From positions 10,580,193 to 10,644,192 of the forward strand of contig OZ017768.1 in the NCBI GenBank assembly GCA_963969345.1: a DNA stretch of 64,000 nt, written 5' to 3'. Made by a program: the position numbers and the translations under genes. The stretch comes from Turbatrix aceti. Taxonomy: Eukaryota; Nematoda; Chromadorea; Rhabditida; Panagrolaimidae. The notes under the pieces were generated by a model, which saw only the letters and a program-made list of their open reading frames with translations, was not told where the DNA came from and searched no databases. Shown here one piece after another: positions 55,926-64,000 of this stretch; the stretch's first letter is position 1; every line of letters begins with the position of its first letter.

Positions 55926-56616
55926 TAGGGTTCCCGTCTCCCCTCGTTCCCGGCGGGGCCCCCGGGGAATTTTCCGCGGGGAGCTCCCCGTATCCCCCCC
56001 CGTAACGATTTCATCGCGAAGTTTCACTGATAAAAACGGATTCCCCTTATCCCCGTTTACAATACGGGGAGGGAGGCGAGGGATTTACGGGGAGGAGATC
56101 GTCACGGGGAGTAGAACGAGGAATTTCACGGGAAGCAAATTTTTGTATACGGTGAGTAGGGGATTTTTTAAAAATCAAAATTGACTAAAATGGGCAATTT
56201 ACAAGGGTTTTTAGCAGTGAAACTTAGTCATTTACATCAAAGGATTTGTTTCATTACTATTTTTCACTATTTTTTGTTTCAATTTTTGTCATTTTTGTCC
56301 AAAAACGGCGTTAAAATTTTGAATGAGAATATACGGGGAGAGATTTTTCACGGGGAGTGAAACGGGGAATTTCACGGGGAGGAAATCGTTGCGGGGGGGG
56401 AGAATACGGGGAATTCCCCGCAGGGAACGGGGGGGGGGGAGACGGGGACCCTAATAAAAACCTCTGTAAATTGCCCATTTTAGTCAATTTTGATTTTAAA
56501 AAAACCCTTACGGTATACAAAAATTTGCTCTTCGTGAAATTCATCGTTCTACTCTCCGTGAAGATTTCCTCCCCGTAACCCCCCCCCCCCGTAATGTAAA
56601 CGGGGGGATGGGAACC
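55926..56616. repeat. C/G-rich inverted-repeat element, possibly nested
   Basis: Left end TTAGGGTTCCCGTCTCCCC and right end GGGATGGGAACCCTAA. Inner end GGGACCCTAAT at about 56445 marks a second copy in the opposite direction. Repeated units: 'cggggaatttcacgggga', 'ggcaatttac', 'caaaattgactaaaatggg'. It matches pieces at 34381-34600. No protein-coding frame accepted; the frames at 56311-56578 are repeat reads. Confidence 0.65.
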
Positions 56617-56619
56617 CTA

Positions 56620-57677
56620 ATACATACATACGTAAATAAGTTTACGCGAACACAGTTTTCCACATACCTTGTTTTCTCATTTATTGACTACAAACGCCCT
56701 CTTAGATCTTGGATCTCAAGACCATTGTTGATATCGTGTCCTTTTGTATGGCAATGTTGTACACTATATAATGTGACGTAAATGTTTTTGTAATAAAGTT
56801 GTTTAAAATACTATAGAAATGGGTGCATAGTCAAGCTCTACAGCGTCGGGCGGGCGCAATAGCACGCGTCAGGGTGCTCCCCCTAATCCTCTAACGTATT
56901 TTTTCCATTATTTTGCTGTTTTTTTGTTTATGTTTTTATGTTGGTGGAGAGTAAAAAACGTTTTCACGAAAAAGGTAGTAATTCGAAAAAAACCGTTTAT
57001 TTAAGTCCAACTGCTACCGTGTCATCAAATTGAATAAAAACTCAACATATACATTCATGTTTGGACAAGACAAAAAGAGAAAATGCGTCAACAGGTCGTG
57101 AAAATGAATCCGAGTTTCGGGGCCACTTTGATAAAATATGTTTTTTGACTGCTGTGAACGGAGTCTGTGAACGGAGTGAACGGACTCAGTGGTTATTTAT
57201 CATCAGAGGCAAAAATGATGTCCAGGTAGGATAAATGTCTCGATTCGATTTGGTCGCATTGAACGTTCCCTTTATAAATTTTTTTTTATTTATTTCAACA
57301 TTACTCATCGGTTAGTTATCATTAGACTAGCTGTAGGATCAAACATTATTTATTTATTTATTTATTTCACCATTACTCAGTGGTTAGTTATCATTAGACC
57401 AGATGTTAGGAGGCACAAATGACGTCCACGTAGGCGTAAATCAAACATTATATATAGCTACAATCAAATATCAAGGTTACAATAAAAGTAATATTTAATA
57501 AACATTTATATATCTTTTGAACAATGCAAACCTCTGACGGACACGTATCACTTTTGGATTAGAAAATTAAGCAATCACATTACAATTAGATAATCATGCC
57601 TGGCAAAAATAGCGCAGCAACAGTTTCAGAGTTAACTTTTGGACTGAGGTGGTGACGTGCATAATATGGGTGTTTAT
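56620..57677. other. Intergenic made largely of repeats
   Basis: 56870-57150 is an inverted partial copy of the left outer part of 30982-32981 ('gtttatttaagtccaactgc', 'catgtttggacaagac'). 57172-57280 and 57286-57345 are degraded LINE ends (minus). 57350-57441 is a younger minus LINE end with the duplication ATCAAACATTA, inserted into the older one. Confidence 0.6.
57350..57441 (-). mobile_element. Young LINE end nested in an older copy
   Basis: (TTTA)n tail, shared 3' block, 'gacgtccacgtaggcgta', flanked by ATCAAACATTA on both sides. The left-hand neighbour 57286-57345 is an older, diverged copy of the same family. Confidence 0.75.
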
Positions 57678-58017
57678 TCACCGAAATGCTACATTCTGTT
57701 TTTCATCACTGTCGATGTCGAAAACGTTGATTATAGGTGATGCTGTGGATGTTCGAACTCGTCGTCCGTATCGAGCATATCCCCATTTTATGAGATCTTC
57801 GTAATAGTCCTAAATATATTATAGTACATGTATTTATATTTTTGTATCTAACCAAATTAAAAAATTTTACCATATCGGATTCTGAATTTCGAAGCCATTG
57901 CTGTGGTAGTAACCTGACACGGGTAGGAATAGATCTGATTGCGCACTCAGACATCATGCCACTGAATACGATGACTATGATCAACCATCGAAAGCTTAAC
58001 ACTCGTGTTGCCGGCAT
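57678..58017 (-). CDS. Secreted DYYED-family peptide precursor, 2 exons
   Basis: Minus strand: exon 1 58017-57871, exon 2 57809-57678 (TGA), 92 aa; a 61-base phase-0 intron. Signal peptide residues 1-26 (MPATRVLSFRWLIIVIVFSG) end near 'MSECAI'. Then 'RSIPTRVR' and 'LPQQWLRNSESDM'. Exon 2 starts DYYEDLIKWGYARYGRRVR; Gly-Arg-Arg is a classic amidation plus dibasic cleavage site. The tail is 'IINVFDIDSDEKQN' and so on. Paralogue of 30051-30411. The upstream ATG at 58089 is in frame, but the signal peptide argues for 58017. Secretion is strongly suggested; bioactive-peptide processing is inference. Confidence 0.85.
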
Positions 58018-58144
58018 TTTGAAAACTTTTGTTGCCACAGCGCTTTCGCTTAAAGGATTGAATCTTAAAGTTGCGTTCAAGTCATTCACAATAGAAAAAA
58101 TTAACAGTACAAAAAAAGTTCATTATGTTAATGAATTCTAAATG

Positions 58145-59050
58145 ATACGATTCTTGCACGGCAATGTCGCCACTTGGAACAAAAATAAAAAGAGTAAACA
58201 TAGCAAATGTTAAACAGAAGAAAACATACATAATACATTTTTTATATCTGTGCTTTCAAATTCTACATCAATTTACTTGTATTTTTGTTTTCACGGGTAG
58301 AAATTTTTGTTTTCACGGGTATGGACCTTTTTTAAAAGGCCTACAATCTAAGCATGCTGCAAAAATGCATCCGAAAATAAATATGTACATCAAAAAATTA
58401 TAAAAGAGGCACAACAACAGGTGAAATATCTGAACATAATTTTGAAAACTAATCATATTTTAGTAGTGAATCAGAAAAAAATAGACATCACAGAAAAAAA
58501 TAGGCACAAAAAAACGTTGGTCGCATGTAAGTACTTCTGGTACTCTAATTGAAGGCGTTTTCCGTTCACAAAACGGGGGTTCACAAACGAAGGACTATAC
58601 ATAGGCGAATAAGTTTGATGTCATTAAAACCTTGAATTCAAAACAATTTCTTTTTAATTAAATTTAACGTTACAAAGATTGAAATAGTCTAACATAAGTG
58701 ACAATACTATGCATGCATGTTAAAGACTACAACGATAGTACATATTATACTTACTGTCGCCTGTCAGATGCAATAATCGTGACACATGCAGGCTAAATAG
58801 GGGGCAAATTGATGATGGACTAAATAGAAGAAGTTATAAAAAAAACTAAAAAAATATTTTATATAATGAAAAGAAATGAAAAGAAATTTCCTTATGTAAA
58901 TCTGAACTTTTTGTATATTTTTTTAATACGAACAAAAACCCAAACCCAATAAAAAGCCCGTCAACGTGTTTTTATCGCATTTTTGAAAAATGTTTTTTGT
59001 TTTGTGATAATTTGGGACAATGTGGAAGGAACTCTGTATTTAAGGCTCAA
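58145..59050. other. Intergenic, no gene seen
   Basis: No supported gene. 'acgggtagaaatttttgttt' is doubled at about 58285-58320. Confidence 0.4.
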
Positions 59051-59054
59051 TACT

Positions 59055-59130
59055 CATTTGTGCCTCCAAACATCTGGTTAATGTTAACTAACCACTGAGT
59101 AATAGCAAAATACATAAATAAAATAAACAC
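59055..59130 (+). mobile_element. Degraded RTE-like LINE end
   Basis: 'tttgtgcctccaaacatctg', 'gttaatgttaactaaccact' and an A-rich tail; several substitutions show age. Confidence 0.65.
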
Positions 59131-59134
59131 ATAA

Positions 59135-62030
59135 AAAAAACGTCAGATCGTAAAATGGTAGAATGCATCAACTTAACGGCATTATGTGTTTACAGTCTGC
59201 CTCAACATTGTTAGATTAGACTAGTAAAGTCTTAAATCTTAACGTCACTCAGAAAATGCAGATATTCGAAATCATTTGTATAAGTTACAAAGAACCTTTA
59301 TATATTTTCTGTGATACATGAATACAAAACGTCACGAATGCATTGTCAAACCAGACAACGGACTTATATAAATAATTTAGTTCGTCATGTTGCCAAAATT
59401 TATGCTTTGCTTTTAGTTTTTGTAACAAAAAACACAAAATAAAGAAATTATGGATTCCATGACGCATTTGTCGCTTGTTACTACATGACAACCGCACAGT
59501 ACGTACATATAATACAGTAATTGCGGCTTTAGTCAGACAACTTTGAAGGGAAGAATTTTCGGCAAAAAAAAACTTGTCAACAAGTTTCAACTACATGAGT
59601 CCAGGTAGTATGATGATTTATCCGCTACCGTAATATTTTTTTTTATTGTTGACAACAATAGAACCGGTAAAACAACGCGGAAACGATGGAATGTCATGAT
59701 GTGATATGTTGAATGCAATGAATAATGTGCTAACATCAAAAAACATACTATTTCAGTAGCTCTTTAGACAATTTCAACATTCCGACTCTGACAGAGTATT
59801 TGTCGTCATTTTTTTATTCATGGCACTTTTGAACTAATCTTGAAAGATCTTGAAAGACTCTAGTGTAATGCGTAAACTCATGTCAGCTGGAAAAAAAATT
59901 ACGAATTTAATATGTACTATGTTTATTAAAATAAAAAACAAATTTAAACTAGCTAAACTTTAAAACCTATTCTAAATTAAAATTTGTATGTTAACGTAAA
60001 TATTTCAACAATAGTACGTATTTTTCAACCAAACATCAAATGCAAACAAAATTATGCTAAATTAAGCAAAAATTATCTTTGGCATAATTTGTTCAAAACG
60101 TATTTCTTCCGACGCGCGTCACCCGGTTGCTACCAGTTTACTGTGCCAGTTTACTGTAGTACTTGCCTTTATATATGTGTTCCTGGAAACAGTGAAACAG
60201 TAATTCAGAGAAACTGGCAATAAAAAAATTTTTTTTAAGGGCTGGAAGGATTCGCATTTACGAATCTGATTCTTAGAAAAATTAAATTGAAATACAAAAA
60301 TAGGTTTGCCGTTGTTTTTTTAGTATAAGAATTTTCAGTCATGGTAATAAAATTTTTTATGGTTATTGTCATTGTAAACAAACAACTGGTAGTTTTACGT
60401 TTAAACCAACCTTGTTTAAATTGAAAAGCAGCGAACCTTTAAACAAAGTTGGTTTACGTTTTGTGCCTATAAACCTATAAAATTGATAATTTCCTTGTTT
60501 GCTTTATGTCTTGCGTTTCTTACTTATTTAAAATAAATGTCATCTGATATCATTTTTTAACACTGTCACCGCTGATATGACAAAAAGAATGTGTAAAATA
60601 GATATTTTAATCTTTAGCTTCTTTAAAAACGGTTATTCATAAAACTCTTTTCATCACAATCTTCTTTAGTTTTCGGTTCTTGAAGAAATATGTTATTTAA
60701 AGCAAATGTTGACGTCAGGGACGGTCTGAGTACACATGTCAGACGGCCCAAGAAATAGAACATAAGCAAAATTACACTTTTCGATAGACCTGTGACGTTC
60801 AAAATTCTTTCTTTTCAGCCCAAAAAAAGACAAAACAATAACAGAGATTAAAACAGGGCTTAGACTACAGTACATTGGAAATGCCATTTCCTGTAACAAA
60901 GCAATTACAATACATGCCCATCTGACTGGTCAGCAGCGTCGACATCTGGGATGAGGGGGGGGGCATCACGTAAACAACAAACAGCATAGCATGTTAGGGG
61001 GATTATTCATTTTGAGGGGGAAAGTTTGTTTCATATTTTTGACGTCACAATTTTTTTGTAGACCGAACATTTTTATCAAAGAACAATGCATACATAACTC
61101 AAAAAGTGTAGTCTGTGTGTTTAGTAAAATAAATGTTTTTTTGAAAATACGGCAATTTTGAATATAACAACAACGGACAATATTTTTGAATTAAGTACCT
61201 AAATAAATATTATGCAACCTAAAGCAGGTTATCCTTTAATCATTGCTGTTCAAATGATATCGTGACATGAATCACAAAAAAATAATTACAAATCTTTTAG
61301 TCAAATAAAAAAAATAGTTTTCAAAGAACACACTTCAAAAAAAATATAAAAATTTTTTTCTCCAGCAAATTTCAAAAAAAAAAAAAAGAAAATTTTTTTT
61401 TGTATTCTGACAATCAATAAAAGCTGATAAAAATTGTTTTCTGAATATGAAATTTGACGAAGAAAACTACTAAACCAATTTGTTTGTACTTTTTTGACTG
61501 AACTTCTAAGGTAAATAACGACGAAAAACAATAATTTTTTTTCACAGTATTTCAGTCCTGAGACACAGTTTTCCAGGCTTTGGCAATTTCGTCAACGTTT
61601 GCGCCTTACTTAATTCCAAACGTCATGCATGCTACTTCCTGATGACTTATAGTATTTCAAAAAACAATTGCGTGACAAAAAATATAGTTAGGAATCTGTG
61701 CATGTTATTAGACATACATACGTCATAAATGTTTTATTTTTTTTATTATAAAAAACCCCACAAGTCTTGACTCTTATTTGCATATATTCAGCCTGCATTT
61801 GTCTGGGCGGTAAAAAATAAAAGATGGAAAAAAATATAAAAAACCCAATAAAAGTCAGCTTTTCTGTTCGACAATGTTATATCTCAAATTGAATGATACT
61901 TTTCTGTCCGATATTGGGGTACTCGGCAGATAAAATATTCATCATACCCGTCAAGGTTTGGTTTTTTCGAAATGCATAGTTATCTTCTGTACTGTATTTC
62001 TTTAAATTTATGCGTCCTTTATAATACTAT
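59135..62030. other. AT-rich intergenic, no gene seen
   Basis: 59290-59480 is the complement of about 28300-28480, so it belongs to the duplication with the 58-kb gene. The rest has no gene, repeat family or conserved frame I can support. Confidence 0.45.
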
Positions 62031-62034
62031 TTTC

Positions 62035-62155
62035 TGCCCTTCTCAATGGTTCGACCAAATTACATACAATATCTGTCGTGAATGAAATTTGCTGGAGAAA
62101 GCCGCCGCGACACGGCCCGGAATCGAACTCCATACGTCAAGTGTGGATTCATTCA
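62035..62155 (-). repeat. SINE-like repeat with a B-box-like motif
   Basis: On the minus strand 'gagttcgattccgggccgtg' resembles a Pol III B box (GGTTCGAATCC-type). It is followed by 'cattcacgacagatattgta', 'tgtaatttggtcgaaccatt' and 'gagaagggcag'. The latter parts match 13684-13815. No A box or tRNA fold is visible. Confidence 0.55.
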
Positions 62156-62159
62156 AAAA

Positions 62160-62690
62160 AATTCGAATGCAAGAAATGTCACAGTATTCACATAAAAACG
62201 TATTCAACTAAGTGGTGTCATTAATATTAGTCTCTTTGAGTAGTCAACAAAATTATCACGCTTCTGTTCTCAGGAGAAACAAACCTTCTACCCTCCCTCG
62301 ACAATTATTTGTCGATAGAATGTCATCATCATTTTCCCCCAAAAAACACGAGATTAAAGGTGGGGCCTGATAAATCGTCTTACACACAATATTATATAGT
62401 TTTACAACCTCCCCTTCGACTACTTAATATCTATATATTATACCTAGGGGTGTCAACCTACACTTCTTTTTTACTAAGTGTTGTAAAACTACACCTGCAA
62501 CAGCACACTCATTCACCTGTTTTTGGAGTTTTAACTAATTGCCTTCTTGCTAGTTGCTGTGAAATTGATATAAACTATTTACTCATTAGCTACACCCCCC
62601 TTTTATTTTTGTCAATTTTCTTTTTTTTTCGGTTGTTGATATTATTACAATTGACTGGCGGCGTCCTCGCAAGTTATTGAAATAATAGTT
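62160..62690. promoter_or_regulatory. Upstream region of the 62.7-kb gene
   Basis: Contains 'atctatatattatacctagg' (TATA-like, about 62428) and C-rich 'acaccccccttttatt' about 95 bases before the ATG. A 123-codon frame here is hydrophobic and low-complexity; not accepted. Confidence 0.35.
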
Positions 62691-63016
62691 ATGTTTCGAA
62701 GCGTGTTATTTTCTATAATAATTGCTGGATTGATGGTTATATTGTGTTCCGTAAATGGCAATCCCTTATCAAATGGTTGGCAGAGAACAAGTGCGGAAGA
62801 AATGGTGAGTGTTTTTCGTATGCCAATTTTCTGATTTCAATGATATTCATGTAAAACTAAAAAAATTAATAATTTGAAATCTGTTTTGTATTTATGTATG
62901 AGAACAAAAGACAAAGCCAGAATATAAACTTTTTTTAGGATTATTATGAAGATCTCATCACGTGGGGTTTGAAAACACATGGAATACGCCGACAGTTAGA
63001 GCCTCCATCATATTAG
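62691..63016 (+). CDS. Short secreted DYYED-family peptide, 2 exons
   Basis: Exon 1 62691-62804, exon 2 62939-63016 (TAG), 63 aa. Phase-0 intron of 134 bases, donor GTGAGT, acceptor TTTTAG, again between Met and Asp. The signal peptide is residues 1-23 (MFRSVLFSIIIAGLMVILCS...NG). The mature part starts 'NPLSNGWQRTSAEEM', then DYYEDLITWGLKTHGIRRQ and ends 'EPPSY'. It is the shortest member, about 40 mature residues, with almost nothing but the conserved block, so it shows the minimum unit of the family. No close paralogue lies in the window. A possible AATAAA-like signal is at about 63230. Confidence 0.85.
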
Positions 63017-63019
63017 CAA

Positions 63020-64000
63020 ACAACCACCATGACACGTCGCCATAACGCCAAACATCACAAAAAAGAAAACTGAAAAGAATATGATTTTTTGATCCCCTTA
63101 TGTGACTTTCTCTTGTGCCGACATGTTTTCAAATGTTGTCGACTCATCCCAACAACGTCAGCAATTGCATCCCCGTGCATTGACGCCACAAAGCGATTTC
63201 ATTTTTATTCTTGATATTTCATTTTGTTTAAAATAAAATAAGAAATTTAAATCTTCTTTTCACTCGTGGGGTTGCTTTTGTACAAGTATGCTGTTGACGG
63301 TATCGTTTTAAATTTGTAAGATAACAAATAATATAACGGGCAGAACGACAAAACAACATGCTTTTTCAAATGTGCGTAACTTATATCGTGATAAATAAGT
63401 TATCCGATATAAGATAATTCAAAAACAAGATAACACGGTTTTTTCAAAGTAAAATAATATTTAAAAGTAAATGTGGAAGACATATACAAATGATAACAAG
63501 CATGTCCGTGTGTACGTAACACGTTTTTTGTAAATGTTAAATAAGTAGGATCCCTCACTTGTTTTTCTTTGTTAAAATAAGTAGGATGATACTTATTTTC
63601 GCATAAATACAACCAAATTGTGGATATACTTAATATTTACTGAAAATAGTTTTCTTGCGTATTCTGCCATTTTTTTGCTTAACGAGGAGTTTTGCTTATG
63701 TATCATCTTTCTCCGCCCTTTTCTGGATGCACGCCTTCTTCGTGAAAGCCGGTATACGTGTATAAATATTGAGATAACTACTACCTTTAGATGTATCTTG
63801 ATTCTTTTTCCCTTTAATGCACACTGTCTCTCTGGGGCACAAATTACAGATGTTTAAATTTGTAATTTGTAATTTTCATTTTTTGGTGGTCAAATTTGGA
63901 CAACATGGCATTTTTCTTATAACAACATTCTTAATGCCTACAACTGCTATAGTATCATTTTTATTAAGCGTATAATATTGCATCAGCCGATTGATGTCAT
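63020..64000. other. AT-rich intergenic to window end
   Basis: No further gene seen. Frames at 63400-63857 lack supporting features. Confidence 0.4.

Noticed and set aside
62085..62110. tRNA-like T-arm motif on the minus strand
   Set aside because: No D arm, anticodon arm or acceptor stem; it fits a SINE-like repeat with a B-box remnant.
62309..62680. 123-codon frame before the 62.7-kb gene
   Set aside because: Hydrophobic low-complexity reading of promoter DNA; no homologue in the window.

Overview
This is AT-rich animal nuclear DNA of an unidentified invertebrate. Small genes are split by short GT..AG introns, exons are much shorter than the spaces between them, and there are many non-LTR retrotransposon ends, SINE-like repeats and foldback elements. 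The LINE (apurinic-type endonuclease start, TDD/ADD reverse transcriptase box, short-unit 3' repeat tail) is RTE-like, which fits a nematode or similar animal but does not prove it. No rRNA, tRNA, CRISPR array or bacterial-style operon was found. Two 200-N gaps (25058-25257 and 38953-39152) split the window into three contigs, so order and orientation across the gaps are not certain.

Ten genes can be assembled exon by exon. All encode short secreted proteins. Five belong to a family I call 'DYYED': a signal peptide, a variable region ending in E-M or D-M, a phase-0 intron exactly before Asp-Tyr-Tyr-Glu, then a short second exon (8890-9699 minus, 30051-30411 plus, 54776-55621 plus, 57678-58017 minus, 62691-63016 plus). 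Four belong to a second family, 'CY/CLIALP': a signal peptide, a Gly/Glu-Cys-Tyr start at a phase-1 intron, a Pro/Ala-Cys segment, an 'AG(N/S)R..RP' segment ending at a second phase-1 intron, and a C-terminal beta-rich-looking exon (995-1696 minus, 18271-19110 minus, 38029-38621 plus, 47947-48978 plus). The tenth gene (43647-44096 plus) encodes a saposin-like protein with six cysteines. I know no described family for the first two groups.

Most of these genes form pairs. The 9.7 kb and 54.8 kb genes are close paralogues, as are the 19 kb and 48 kb genes and the 30 kb and 58 kb genes. Promoters and some intergenic blocks are conserved in inverted orientation, so the locus looks like an old inverted segmental duplication later loosened by transposons. 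A C-rich CCACCC-type motif lies upstream of several members of both families.

Mobile DNA accounts for much of the rest: an RTE-like LINE with many 5'-truncated copies and one internally deleted 650-bp derivative with target site duplications; two SINE-like families; long palindromes at 4018-5657 and 34860-36879, with shared TTAA-flanked ends but different arms; another palindrome at 30982-32981; half a palindrome at 23165-25057 whose other arm sits at 39153-40605; and C/G-rich elements at 13.9, 34.4 and 56 kb.
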